The notes beneath the pieces were generated by a model. It ran no database searches. It saw only the letters and a program-made list of their open reading frames with translations, and was not told where the DNA came from. The translations under genes and the position numbers were made by a program. From NCBI GenBank assembly GCA_023053575.1, contig JAKZAP010000014.1, positions 2,666,001 through 2,730,000 of the forward strand: 64,000 nucleotides of DNA. The letters run 5' to 3'. This document shows positions 35,525-47,102 of this stretch, piece after piece; position 1 is the first letter of the stretch; each line of letters starts with the position of its first letter. This DNA is from Branchinecta lynchi (taxonomy: Eukaryota; Arthropoda; Branchiopoda; Anostraca; Branchinectidae).

Positions 35525-35618
35525 AGAGAAAATGCTTTCGCCAAGGAAAAACAGTGAATGATTATTCACTACTTTTTAACAAAAATTAAAATTTGTCAGG
35601 AACTGCCCGAGGCTACAC
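35525..35618 (+). repeat. ~100-bp dispersed repeat, copy 2
   Basis: Counterpart of 33785-33892, 1.7 kb away, in the same orientation and with very few differences, so the duplication is young or was homogenised. Confidence 0.9.
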
Positions 35619-36039
35619 TGAAAAAAAAGAGTAAAGTTCTGAAATAGTATCGGAACAGAAAACACTCAAATAATTTAAGGCGACATGTGACCAGCGAGAG
35701 AACTGAAGGGTTTAAAAAATTAGACGACGAGGACTGGCGCGCGCAGCCGCTGAGAAGGGATTGGAGCACCTTTTGTAGGTTTTAATGAAAAATGATCTTT
35801 TTTTTTCACTCTTGTTTTATTCCATTTATTATTTGTTTTTGTTTATATTGTTGCCATTGCCTTTTGCCTTTTTTGAGCAATTAAATATTATCTTATCATA
35901 GCAAACGAGGGCTTTTGAATTTATCCATATTTACTCGACTAGGATTTTGAAATTTTTCTGCAAACACAAATATAAAAGCATCACTGATTCAGTCCATGCA
36001 AAATAAAAAGCCAATAGCCCACAAAAAGCATCACTGATT

Positions 36040-36163
36040 CACTGTGATTAATCTTATCTCTGCTGAGATAATATTATCTCAATTCGGATTAATCTTATCT
36101 CAAATCCCAGTAGCAAATACTGCAGTTTGCTTTAATCCTTACTCGGAGAAGCTTTTTACAGTG
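36040..36163 (+). mobile_element. Short MITE with CACTG ends, copy 2
   Basis: It shares GATTAATCTTATCTC, CCCAGTAGCAAATACTGCAG and the end GCTTTTTACAGTG with 30259-30423. It lies 71 bp from the CELF RRM3 exon. Confidence 0.6.
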
Positions 36164-36233
36164 TATATCAGGCGAGTTGTGGGTATGTGTGTAGATGTGG
36201 GGGGAAGAAAAGGAGGAGTGGGCGGGTACTCAC

Positions 36234-36392
36234 CGAAACACTTGCTCTGATTGGTCGCTCTGTCAATAAAAACTTTGGAACTGATAACGTTTCCGAACGG
36301 AAGGAACATCTGCATTAACTCAGCATCGCCGAACTCCTGCGGCAAGTGATAGATGAAAAGATTACATCCCTCTGGACCGGATATGGAACATC
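36234..36392 (-). CDS. CELF: CELF-family protein, first half of RRM3
   Basis: This 159-bp exon carries the N-terminal half of the third RNA-recognition motif. The RNP2 hexapeptide LFIYHL is followed by [17 protein letters not shown] and [17 protein letters not shown]. These are near-identical to animal CELF3-6 proteins, which bind GU-rich RNA and control alternative splicing, translation and mRNA decay. The acceptor is TTTTCTAG and the donor is TTCG|GTGAGT. The intron splits a glycine codon in RNP1 (KCFGFVSF). The first residues after the acceptor, Cys-Ser-Ile-Ser-Gly, come between Arg-Glu-Gly and Pro-Glu-Gly, which are contiguous in the human paralogues as I recall them. This looks like a small lineage-specific extension of the exon start. 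Confidence 0.97.
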
Positions 36393-37785
36393 CTAGAAAA
36401 AAAAAATGTAATTACCTTTTTTCTACAGACGAGCTTATTTGAGCAGCTAATGGAGAAATTCCATGGGGACAGATGTAAAAAAAATATCGATCTTGGTGCT
36501 ATTAGCTAGGACAAGGGACGGGGGAACCTCAGAAACGGGGGGACCAAGACCAATCTGAACGGTGCGTTGACAACTACAAGCTTTTACCTTATCTGAAATA
36601 ATTACAGCAATCCTGGTAGCCTCAAAACTAAATCAAGAAATTGACATTGGTCCAACAGACACAGCAAACAGATACTATACTAAATTTGCACAAAACCGCC
36701 GAGGCTGATCTAAAATTCCACATATCCGGATGCTCAGTGTCCCTAAAGTCATCAAAGCTTAGGTTCTCTTTGCTCCAGGCTTCGTGTGGTTAATCTGCGC
36801 GTGCGTTGGCGTACAACTTGATTTTCAAGTTGAACGGAAGAGGAGGATAAGGCTTACAAGGCGAGGTATTTTTATTCATGTTACAACACAAGTGTGGACG
36901 GTCCTTAAGGCTACGCCCTAAAGGGCAGCCTGGCCACGAAGCTCCGGAATATCGTAAGAAAAAAAATAAAAAAATCAACTAACTAGTTTTATAGAGGCGG
37001 AAGCCTGTTGCCTGCTTTGATATTACTATTATTATTTTATCACTATTATTTGTATTAATCCGTTTGGCATCATCGCAATCAGCTTACCTCAGGTAGGCTC
37101 CAGTAGCCATAGCCTTATATTGGAAAACGGTCACAATATTATCTCAAGACCAGTTGCATACCTATCTTTCTTTGTGCTTGCTCGTTGGTTGCTTGCTATC
37201 TCAACTGTAATTCATTCGTTTACATTTCGCAATATCCGAGAAAAAAAAAATGAAATAGCAGCAATAGACGTCTTCTCGCTGAACTAGCAGACATATTAGA
37301 ATGTTGACAAATAGTGGGCTGTCCCGAGGGTTGGAAATTTGTACACGGATCAGTGCGCAAACAACCAATCAGCGTACGGTACACTACTGGAAATAAGCTA
37401 AATAAAAACAAGGGGGACACGATAACGGCCGTCGAAGGCGATCATTCTAATTTACGGGACCTTTAGCTACGTCAGGGGGGTAATACTTTTCTTAAAAAAA
37501 TGCCCGTCGCCTACCTGTCCCGGTTTTCAAACACAATGTTTTGGTATCAAACCCCTCGGGAATAGATACAAAATTTCCAGAGCATACGCAAAACAGCGTT
37601 TAAGCAGCCTGACAAGCAAGACATAGGATTAAATAATGACTTTGCCATTTCGAATAGAAAGTTCAGAAAAAATAAGAAGAACCTAAAGAAGGCCCTTCCC
37701 AAAAAGGGACGAAATGTGGCGGAAACGAAATCTCAGCTGAACCACCCGCTACCACCATCCCTCTCATAATTTGTCTCACACATTC

Positions 37786-38079
37786 GGCGTTTTTAGCGGT
37801 TTTTCAATTCATCAACAGCGTTGACCAGCTTACTACTGTTGGCCGCCAAAACTTCCCTGTTGATCAACAGAGGTGAATCTTCGCCAGAACGCTCCCTTTG
37901 GAAAATCTGGGCTGAAAATCTGAATCTCCGTTTGGAAAATCTGGGATGAAAATCTTGATCAACAACAGTTTCAGCTGTTGGTCGTTTTGACGAACGATGT
38001 TGGCCACAGAGGTTTATGTTCGTCGCTAGAACGCACTGTTGGTCGACGTTGGCTCAATACTGAACCACTAAAAAACGCC
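37786..38079. mobile_element. TIR element with GGCGTTTTTAG ends
   Basis: GGCGTTTTTAGCGGTTTTTCA on the left is inverted at the right as TGAACCACTAAAAAACGCC. Inside, GTTTGGAAAATCTGGG(C/A)TGAAAATCT is repeated twice and CTGTTGAT/CTGTTGGTCG motifs recur. No sure target duplication. Confidence 0.7.
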
Positions 38080-38480
38080 TATTGTCTCTGATTAATTTGT
38101 TGTTCGTACTTCCAATCGCAAACGACGCAAGGGGTGGGGCTAAGACTCTACGTGGGAATATTAAATTTAGATAGAGAGCAAAATTTTCTCCATATCCTGC
38201 TAATTCTTCTGCCCAATTTTTACGTAGTTTCATCCCGTCATTTATTTTTGGTCATATCTTGTAATTTTTTTTCGTTTCTGTGTATTTTTTTAATTTGTAT
38301 TCCTCTTCCAGCTTTTAGCTATTCGGATTAAACTTGATTGATTGATTGAAAAGCCTGAAAACAACTGTGACGGGAAAACTGAAAATAGGCGGATTGGTGA
38401 TAGGCGCTTGTTATTGTGAATATAAATAATGGAATAATGGTTTTAGTTAAATATTCTTTGAGCCCAAGCTGACTTTGAAA

Positions 38481-38699
38481 CATTTATTCCAGCAATGTTT
38501 TCAACGGATACATCAGCTAAGATTCTTCATAAGCCATATTTCGGCCATTCTTGGCAAGGGTCCTCGTCAGGCTTTCAGTCCTCTTGTTCAACTTCGGGGA
38601 AAGAAACAAACCTGTAATCACCTTGCCAAGAAGGGCCGAAATATCGCTTATGAAGAATCTTAGCTGATGTATCCGTTGAAAACATTGCTGGAATAAATG
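38481..38699. mobile_element. Foldback element with ~80-bp arms (GGGCCGAAATAT family)
   Basis: The left arm (38481-38560) and right arm (38621-38699) are inverted copies: CATTTATTCCAGCAATGTTT against AACATTGCTGGAATAAATG, with CTTGGCAAGG against CCTTGCCAAG at the inner ends. Half-copies of the same arm occur at 1030-1200, 18650-18725, 24925-25005 and 59330-59420. Confidence 0.85.
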
Positions 38700-38845
38700 G
38701 TTTTAGTTCTGCTTTAAAGCTTCCACCTAAACTTTCACCCGAAGAAAATACAGTTTAAAACATGAAACATTCGAACTTATCTACAGTGGAGCAGGGGTCA
38801 CATAAAGAGATCACAATTCACAAACAGCTAAGCGGATGCACATAC

Positions 38846-38935
38846 CTTCACGTGAATTGGGGCTGACTTCACAGGGTTGAACGGGTGTCATTGACTGCAT
38901 GAAATTTCCATGGCATATTTGATACGGTCCAGTCG
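38846..38935 (-). CDS. CELF: CELF-family protein, linker exon 3
   Basis: This 90-bp exon encodes 30 residues ending in PCEVSPNSREG, immediately before RRM3. The acceptor is a pyrimidine-rich tract ending CTTCTCAG and the donor is AAG|GTATGT. Its phases match its neighbours (two bases in, one base out). The final Arg-Glu-Gly corresponds to the Arg-Glu-Gly that directly precedes RRM3 in human CELF3-6. Like the preceding exon it is frame-neutral and so could act as a cassette exon. It is the least conserved of the five, and the case for it rests on junction quality and phase continuity. Confidence 0.83.
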
Positions 38936-39195
38936 CTGAGAAGCAAGAAAAAAAGGTCAAAACATGCAGAAATATTGCATGCAAGGAACATGGCGCCTTT
39001 GTGTCTCACTTCCCGCAAGGTGCCATCAGCTTACTACAAAACTGTTACACCAGATTATCGTAGTAAGAGTTTAGCAAGGAGTCGCTCCACACAGTTACGT
39101 GGCTGACTCGCTATATTCTCTCTTTTTTTGTTCCTTTCTATCTTTACCATTTTGGTACTATAATGGCTAAATATCAATAAATATAAAACAAATAT

Positions 39196-39333
39196 ATAGT
39201 TTGTTATTATTGTTTGAAATACACTATTGGAAGAAAAAGGGCAACAAAATCGACCACAAGAAGTATAGTTTGTTATTATTGTTTGAAATACACTATTGGA
39301 AGAAAAAGGGCAACAAAATCGACCACAAGAGGA
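39196..39333 (+). repeat. 69-bp tandem duplication
   Basis: AGTTTGTTATTATTGTTTGA...CGACCACAAGA is present twice, starting at 39198 and 39267, without visible differences over about 64 bp. Confidence 0.95.
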
Positions 39334-39374
39334 AAGGGTATTTATTTAAAAAAAAAAAAAAATAATGTATCCTC

Positions 39375-39403
39375 CCCCCCCAAAGGGGGGGGGGGGGAGG
39401 TAA
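39375..39403. repeat. Poly-C/poly-G hairpin
   Basis: CCTCCCCCCCC and GGGGGGGGGGGGGAGG are separated by AAA and can fold into a pure G:C hairpin. It follows a poly-A run. Confidence 0.8.
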
Positions 39404-39796
39404 TGAGGGAATGATATAGCGGATTCATGGTGGTTAGAATTACGGCCAAAATCAGGATTTTTTTTTGTCTTAAAAGTGGCCGCTAATGGTAAATTGTTTG
39501 CTTAATTTATGTGTTTTTGATGAAATTAAAAAAAATGTCTAAATGTCAAATAAGCAAGACAACAAAGGCGCCGTTCAACAAACCACGAGTCTTTACAGAA
39601 GAGAAGGGGGCTGGATGAAGAGGGGCAGGGGTTACATATTCACACTTAAAGTGCTGAGCTTGCGTATGAAGTACACGTCGCTTTGACATGCATAAACTAT
39701 ACTAAACATTTAAAGATTTGTGTCTTTAAATTCCTATAGAAAAGGAACCAGGTAGTGTTTTCCAAAATAAACAAATCAAATTCAGGGGTCGATTTT

Positions 39797-39826
39797 TATG
39801 GCACTTGAGCATACTCAAGTGCCATA
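39797..39826. repeat. Perfect palindrome, 13-bp arms
   Basis: TATGGCACTTGAG, CATA, CTCAAGTGCCATA: no mismatch in the arms. It sits at the left border of the degenerate array that follows and may mark its end. Confidence 0.9.
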
Positions 39827-39849
39827 TAGCGATCGTAATGTCTGTCGAT

Positions 39850-40820
39850 CTGTCCCGTTTAGCTAGTTTGGGCACTTCTAACATAAGGTAGGACGATGAA
39901 ACTTAGCAGGCACATAAGGGACCCCACCAAATTAACCTGGAAACAATCCCTTCCCTGGTCCGGCCATCGTGGGGAGAGTGGAAGGATGGGGAATCCGGAA
40001 ACTGGTAACATGCATAACTTTGTAACGGGTAATCGCACACGCATGAAACTTGGCAAGTGTGAAGAATATGCGTATCGGATATTCAATTTCAAATGCTGAC
40101 CGAATCCAAGAACTGGGGGGGGGGGGGGGCTCGAGGGGGCACCGGAATTCTCGTGAAACAGTTACGGTCGAGGGATCAGGATGGAACTTGGTTGGGAACC
40201 AAGTGTCTCAGATGTTGAGTTTCAATTCTAGACCGGATTCGATAACTGGCGTGGGGGGGGGGGGAGAAATGGATGGGGGCACCGGAACTCTTGTGAAACG
40301 GTTCCAGATAAGCTAGGACAAAGAAAATTGGCAGGCATACCAGGGACACAACCAGACTAGCTTGTAAATAATCACTTCCCCGATCCGGCCGTCGTGGGAG
40401 GAGTGGAGGGATAGGGAATCTGGAAACATGCATAACTTTAGAACGGGTAGCCGGAAACTCTCGTGAAACGCTTACGGTCGAGGGATCGGGATGGGAGTTG
40501 GTTGGGACAATAATCATAGACCCTAGATACATTATTGACAGAACAGGACCGGACCGGGGCATTGTGGGTGGAGTTGCAGGCGGTTTCTCGCAATGCCGGT
40601 GATCACGACTTGGGGTACTTCCAGATTATCTCTGACGAGGGAACTTTGCAGGCGTATCAGAGACCGGACCACATTGACTTGGAAAAAATCATTTCCCGAT
40701 TCGATCATCGTGTGGCATGGAGGGAAGCGGAATCAGGAATTTAGTGGCATGAATTTCTTTCGAATGGGTTATTAGATGTGAATGAAACTTGACAAGAGGC
40801 AACTCGAATGGGGGCCACCG
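39850..40820 (+). repeat. Degenerate tandem array of a few hundred-bp units
   Basis: Blocks recur in order: CATGAAACTTGGCA, GACCGGA, CTTCCC.GATCCGGCCGTCGTG, GGAGGGATGGGGAATC, AACATGCATAACTTT.GAACGGGTA, CTCGTGAAACGCTTACGGTC, GAGGGATCGGGATGG.A. Several poly-G runs lie within. Related sequence, inverted, is at 62590-62850. The frames of up to 128 codons inside are repeat products without domains. Confidence 0.7.
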
Positions 40821-42316
40821 GAAATCTCCTGAAAACCCTTCCAACTACTTTGGTCAGGTCCAGTTCGGGCAGATAATTAGCACAGCTTGTTTTCTACCAT
40901 CGATTGAGTTATACGTGAGAACCAGAGTACGACAAAACTTCTATTCTGAAACAGTTGTCAATGAGTGGAATAACCATTTCAGATTTACTAGATCAAGCCC
41001 GTCTTCAATAAAAGGAATATCGGGAGCGAGATTTCAGCTAGATAAATTGGAGACCCCTAACTACAACTCAATGATTTTCACACTTGCCATGTTTCGCTAT
41101 TTTCGATACGTAACATGCAGGCTTCCGCCGATTATTTACGAGTTTTTGCCGTGTTTTTTCTAGAACTCAATGGACTAGAAGAAAGGCTAAACAGCAAAAG
41201 CAGAGGATAATCTGTTAAAAGCAGAGCTTACTTTTAAAGGATTCGACTATTTTAGAATAGTGGAGCATAAACAGTAACTAGTGCCCGGGATGCTTTAAGC
41301 GGAAGGAACACAGTCTCTTTGTTATGACTGGGACCCTACTCTTGGTACCAATTCCAGCTTAGCCAAACTTCTCCATTACGACTGGTGAAAGATTGAGCGC
41401 GGACTTGATTAGGAAAGTTTGGAGTACTTTGGAACAAGAATGGCTGTTGCCATTTTCACAGAACTGACCATTCGCTTGGAAGAACTTTTATAACAGGTGT
41501 GTAGAGCAATGAGAAAACTGCTACTTCCTATTTTAGTAGAAGGAATTGGTACTATCAAGTCCTAAACAGGGCTTTGGGTTACATGATTACCTACACGAAG
41601 GCCGCCATGGAAAAAATGCCCGAGGGAGATTTTTTCGATGGTACGATATACGAACATGATGAAAAATAAAAGAGGATATGAAAAGTAAGGAGGGAAAGAG
41701 AGACAAAGATGAAAGAATACGATAGAGACAGAGAGAGAATGAGCGAAAGAAAGAGAGAAAACGGTCCAGATTTGTAGATTATCTGTTGAATAATTTTAGT
41801 AAAGCTTGTTTGGCAACGTCGTTCATGTTTAAAGGTGGAAGATCGCCAAATCGGGTTTAGTTTAGTTCAATACTCTTTATTATACAAACCAACTTTTAGA
41901 TGCTAAACTACATGAACACACCTCTTGTAACCCTCTTAACATCCTTTATACATGTAGCTGATACTTCTGACTGCAGAAAAGCCCGAATGGGCCTGTGGGG
42001 GCAGTAAAAATAACGTCACTTTACATTAATTTTCACATACTTTAAAAAAAAAAAGAGAAGAAAATTGAAAGAGGACGAACACAAAGAAATGAAGGAAGAA
42101 AGCAAAGGAAAAAAAAAAAAAAAAAAAAACCCAGTAAGTGTGAAACCATGCCGTCGTATCAAAATCAACCAATCAACTAAACAAATGGAGTAAAATTTTT
42201 ACCAATGGTGGTCTGTCAAGTCGGTCCTTGAACTGAGCTAAACTTATCGCATTCTGGAATTCACAAGGAATCGAGGGAAGTACAATATTACACGAATGTT
42301 GTCGATAACAGTGCGA

Positions 42317-42445
42317 TGGATCGTTATACATGTGTATTGTATAAACTTACAAAAAGTATACTCACATTACAGGAATGTGTCAAAACAAGTTTGATGAATT
42401 GTTATATGTATGTATTGTATAAACTTACAAAAAGTATACCTATAT
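42317..42445 (+). repeat. Two-copy tandem repeat, ~79-bp unit
   Basis: GTATTGTATAAACTTACAAA with AAGTATAC occurs twice, with similar leading sequence GTTATA(C/T)(A/G)TGT. Confidence 0.85.
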
Positions 42446-42969
42446 GGGTACGGAATGGCGGAAATTCAGACAAAGTCCGTAAATTGAAATACTTGCATAT
42501 ATTTTTGAAAAAAAAAATACGAACAGCTGAAAAGGGTTTCCTGGAATCCCGGCCGAAATTTTCACTGTCAAAATGTTCTCTACAAAAATTTTTAAAATAA
42601 TAAAATCAATTACTTTAAAATACGAAAACAAGGACACTTAGATTTTCGTCTTTTCAAGATTCTGTACGCATTACAGCCTCCCAAAAGGCTTGCGACTAAA
42701 ACAGTTACATTAGGTTGATAGTCTTATGTCTGTTTAACGACGAGACCAGCATGACTTAGACTCTTAGAGGATGTGTCTCGTCCGTATATATACCTAGACA
42801 CCTAGACGATAGAAACAAGACCAAAGGTTTCGATGGAATCCCAAAAGTTATTTGATCCAGACAATTGGGTCTCGTCTTCGCCAGACTACTTGAAGACTTT
42901 TACTATTAAAATTTAGAAACAGATTAAGGCCAAATAATTAATCACATGAGAAAATCAAGCTCAGATATT

Positions 42970-43345
42970 GATTCAGCATGTGTGTTTACCCCTTTAAGTC
43001 AAATCTATTTTGACGAAGTAGATCTATACGTCCGGTGAGAAATTTTTTGTCATATACGGATTCAGCATGTCTTCTTACCCGCAAATCGAACATCTTATCA
43101 AATTTAAAGAAAACTTTTACTTCAAACAAAGTCTCCGGTTTCGGCCGGATTTCGGCCGAATTAATTGTCGGGCAAGAAAATAATTTTCAAATTATGACTC
43201 AGCACGTCTCTTTGCCCCTAAATCGAACCTCCAATCAACTTCAGATTAAACTTTTACTTTTCACAAATTTTTCGGTTTTCGCTGGATTCCGGGTGAACTA
43301 TTTGTCCAGCGAGAAAATAAATTTCATATTCGGATTCAGCATTTC
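42970..43345 (+). repeat. Four-copy degenerate tandem repeat
   Basis: (G/A)A(T/C)TCAGCA(T/C)G-T.T(T/C)T..(A/T)CCCCTAA starts at about 42970, 43060, 43196 and 43334 (spacings 90, 137, 137), with CGGTTTTCG/CGGTTTCGG and AGAAAATAA blocks between. Confidence 0.75.
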
Positions 43346-43429
43346 TCCGTACCCCTAATTCAACTATTTCAATAGCTTTAAACAAATATTTTTTATTCCC
43401 CTTAATTTCAAACCCCTCCCCCATCCCTA

Positions 43430-43590
43430 AATATAGAGCTACATAGCCCATCTTCGAACTTGACCCGACCTAAAGCGTCCTCACACCAAATTTCATCAAA
43501 ATATCTCATTCCCTTCGAGAGTTATGGTGCGCACAGACGGACAACTTTTGCGATGTCATAGGTATCCCGCCACTTACGTTTTGGGATCCC
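43430..43590 (+). repeat. Dispersed repeat, copy 1 (CACACCAA...GAGAGTTAT)
   Basis: It shares CGAACTTGACC, TCCTCACACCAA, ATATCTCA, CCCTTCGAGAGTTAT, ACAGACGGACA and GTAGGTATCCC/ATAGGTATCCC with 26785-26960, in the same order. Confidence 0.75.
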
Positions 43591-44155
43591 AAAATGTGGT
43601 TCAAAACTCCGCAGCTAATCCATCCCGAAGTGAATAGAAGTCCAGTTTTTTCATTGTTACATGTTAACAAAGACAGTGTATTTTGATGATCATCAACTTT
43701 GCACTCATTATAATAAGGATTCCTCTCCCCTTGATAAAGGTTGTATCAGGGACCCATAAATGTCCTGTAATGACTCGCCATTCAGGGGGCTTGTCATTTC
43801 CTATGCTTCTATGTTGCTATGTTGCCCGAGCCTCACCTAGTTTCGTAAAATTCCGCTTGGGTTGAATCGGTGTTCTTGCTCAGATAGACAAAATTGCCAG
43901 CATGCCACCAGGTACCTAAGCTAGGACACAAGATCCAGGATACTCTTCCATTACAGAGAAATATTCCTAGTTCAGCACAACAGCTGCAAAAAAAAATTAT
44001 CCATCTGGATACTCGGGTATTTTATCCCCGTGGGTGTCTCTCGAACTATCTGACGCTCGGTCAAGAGTGCATCAGAAATCTCTTATTGACAAGCCGCCTG
44101 ATTGGCGAGTCATTACAGGAAATTTATGGGTCCTGGTTGGATCTTCACTTATTGA

Positions 44156-44882
44156 AGTTTAACTGAAAAGGGGAGAGATAGGACAGTCTTATTACCCCTC
44201 ACTTACTCGCTTAAAGAGGCTTGAAGACCCGACGAAAATGCGTTACTTTGTTGCTCCGCTATTCACGAATAATTAATTTTCAGATAGTGGAATTTCCCTG
44301 TCCGATTTCGGGTACCTCTATGCGCTTGTACTTGTGTTGTATGCTTGACGAAAAAGATTTATGCAAATTCTTGTTGAGGCACTAAGCAGTCTTCACCAAG
44401 CTTATCACCACTCACTGAGAAGCCGCGTTTGTGTCGAGATTCAAACATTTCGCGTCGTGACGGCCGTAGATATTCTGAGCCTCGCTACTCCATGTCAGTG
44501 TTAAATAACTTATTTTGATAGATACATGGAAAAGTGAACTTCACCAAAGAAGGAATAAAGAAAGGAAAGGAGAGCAGAAGTTGGACTGAGCCAGTATACT
44601 CCGTACAACGTCTATGTCGAACCCCCAAAAATCCTAGAAAGTTTGACAAGGCCAGAAGGCCGCAGTATAGATCATAATTGTGACAAGGCCAGAAAGCCAC
44701 AATTTGACAAAAGAAGTGACCAAAGATATAGAGGATACCCACGAATACGGACGACTGATTCGCCAAACGTCAACCTTCAAACAACAACAACAACCTCACT
44801 ACTAGAGTAGATAGTGGAAAATCAAAAATCAAAGTATATTCAACAAAATGATACAAAAATAAGTTTGCTTTTCAGTTAAACC
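44156..44882 (-). mobile_element. TTAA element, subtype A, with internal insertion
   Basis: It is flanked by TTGA (decayed TTAA) and TTAA (44883-44886), and is reverse in orientation relative to 28863. About 330 bp (roughly 44505-44835) have no counterpart in other copies and look inserted. They contain a repeated TGACAAGGCCAGAA and a CAACAACAACAAC run. Confidence 0.75.
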
Positions 44883-45021
44883 TTAAAGGCTAGAAACTGC
44901 ATGCTCATGCAGTCTACATTCACAATGACAAATGGCACTAAATTATTATTTATGAATTTAATTTATAGATAAATTATTCTTAAAGTACTCTATATTTAGT
45001 TAGCATCATCAATCATGATCC

Positions 45022-45305
45022 AGAGCGTGTTCCACCCTACTTACCATGGTTACTAAGCATGACGTCACGAAGTTTGGCTTCTTGGCGTCAAAGCTGCAAC
45101 ACATTTTTCTATTTTCGGTGAAATATCATGCTAGGGGCTAATCTGGCCAATCACGTTAGAGATTCGTAGTTACCACTCCCGAGCATGGTAAGCAAATAGT
45201 TAATATTTCGCGAAGGTTGGAACGGTCAGCGTAGTAACTTTTTACGAAGTTGGAACGAAAATAGTAACTAATAGTTACTATTGTTAGAAGGTTGGAACAC
45301 GCTCT
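45022..45305 (+). mobile_element. MITE-1, uninterrupted copy
   Basis: The ends AGAGCGTGTTCCACCCT and AGGTTGGAACACGCTCT are inverted repeats. The 284-bp interior carries GACGTCACGAAGTTTGGCTT and two AGTAACTAATAGTTACTATT-type repeats. It serves as the reference for the interrupted copies. No clear target duplication was seen. Confidence 0.85.
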
Positions 45306-45844
45306 CAAAGTCAGAGTGGTGCGAAGGAATGTGTTCGGGACATTCACGATCTTTGACCAACATGCATTGTCTAAACAAGAAAGAATAGCGAAGTTAGAAG
45401 TAAGTGGGAGAGGCTTCATTATTTCAGCGATAATGACCGGATGAAACTAATGACTTTATGCAAATACTGGGGACACTCATAATCACTAAAGACACCACGA
45501 ATGACCACGATCCAATGAGTAGTTTCATACGCCATTCCATTTAGATTCGCTTCAGTGTTTCAGATCTTATATTTTCCAGTTATAGTGGAAGCACAGAGAA
45601 GGATTTTATTTTTGTTGTTAGGATTCATTAGAAGAGTTGCTTGTTTGTTTTTATTTGTTCTGAATGCGATATGGCCTTCAAGTAATGTATCATACCGTAT
45701 ATAAATGGATATTACACTTATATTCTTGTGCATTCATCCTAAACAAATTATACCGGCAATGAAGATGCCCCAACCATGAATAGTTACCCTGGTAAGTAGA
45801 TTATTCGAAATATTTGCCAAAATGGCGTGGGAAAGCCTGATTAA

Positions 45845-46252
45845 AGTTCAACCGGAAATGGCTGGGACAGGACATTCTAATTACCCATAATTCAATTAAA
45901 TTGGCTTGAAGACCCGCTTAAAATGCGTTACTTCGTTGTTCCGCTATTCATGAATAATCGATTTTTAAATAGTCAAATTTCCGTGTGATTTGTGGTACCT
46001 CTATGCGCTTGTATTTTTTCCTGTATGCCTTACGAGGAAGATTTATGATTTTTTTTTTATTCAGGCACTAATTAATCTTCACCAATCTCACCATTGCCCA
46101 CTGAAAAGCCGCCGCGTGTGTTGAGATTGAAATTTCCCGCGTCATAGTAGAATTTACACTTTGGGGACGGCCGTAGATCGGCCGGGAACGGCCAAATAAC
46201 TCAGCGAATTCAACTGAATGACACAAAAGTAAGTTGGCTTTTCAGTTAAACT
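45845..46252 (-). mobile_element. TTAA element, subtype A
   Basis: TTAA lies on both sides (45841-45844 and 46253-46256). Ends are AGTTCAACCGG and TTTTCAGTTAAACT. It shares AATGCGTTACTTCGTTGTTCC and CTATGCGCTTGTA with the copy at 44156. Confidence 0.85.
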
Positions 46253-47102
46253 TTAAAAATTACTAACTTTTATTGTTTCTAAAAGCTGTGATTTAACATC
46301 CAAGTCAGTCATAAATGGCTTATAAGCGTTCAAAAACAAACTGAACGAAATAGCAGTGCTTGGTATACATATATATATTTATTTACAAATTATATGTATT
46401 TATTTATTCAAGCAAGAAGATTGCCAGTAATAACTGAAGTTTTAAACAAAGTTGACCTGAACAAAATCCGCAGGTTATGCATAGTAAACAGACACATATC
46501 GATCCGTCTCCACCACTGTGCAGAACATATATTATTACAGGACCAGACAGGACCAGACAGGAACCCCTTAGTATTTCATCAGAAATCACAGTTTTAAGTA
46601 TTTTGTATAACCCGGTGAGAAGACAGAATAGAGAGATTTCAAACAATAAAAAAGAACAAAATTAGTTCCTATGCTACAATGGTTTCTAACATACCCATTT
46701 CATCTTCTTCCTCATCAATTCTGTTAAGTTGAAAAATATAAGAACAAAATTTCCCGTTTTTCCTTTTTTTTTAGCAGACTTGGCTGCAAGACTGTTTTGT
46801 TTGTCTGATAAGAATACGACAGACCGTGGACTCGAGCTCGAGCTTGCTCCCTTTTTGCGATTCGTTTTGTATCTATTTTATTGTTTTTCTTAAAAAACTT
46901 TTCTCCCAAAACCTTCTGCAATTATCCCAGGTTCATTCAGTGTTAACGCGATCATGAAGCTTCTCCCTCTTTTTTTTCTTGGATTAAAGCGTCTAAAAAA
47001 AAGCGAGACAGTGGCCATGGAAACGGAAGGCTGGAAATTGTCTTGGAAACGAGATAGATTAATTAATGTAACAAAGTCTAGTTCCAAATGACGTTCACTC
47101 AC

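Larger units (their letters stand above)
26321..36233 (-). other. CELF intron before the terminal exon (9.9 kb)
   Basis: The GT (36233-36232) and AG (26322-26321) boundaries are canonical. The intron holds a 370-bp foldback MITE, a TTAA element, two poly-G hAT-type elements, a short CACTG-TIR element and several dispersed repeats. No exon of another gene was recognised inside it. Confidence 0.9.
38936..47102 (-). other. CELF intron (8.2 kb) rich in tandem repeats
   Basis: It contains a 69-bp direct duplication, a perfect 13-bp-arm palindrome, a long degenerate array at 39850-40800, repeats at 42317-43345, a MITE at 45022 and two TTAA elements. No coding exon was seen. Confidence 0.85.

Noticed and set aside
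38134..38331. Small membrane protein (65 codons, very hydrophobic)
   Set aside because: The hydrophobicity comes from a T-rich strand. The stretch ends in a GATTGATTGATTG repeat and looks like a LINE 3' tail.
39196..39333. CRISPR-like direct repeats
   Set aside because: Only two copies of a 69-bp unit with no spacer pattern, in a genome with spliceosomal introns; a simple tandem duplication.
40176..40562. 128-codon minus-strand frame
   Set aside because: It lies wholly in a degenerate repeat array; neighbouring units have stops in the same place and no domain is recognisable.
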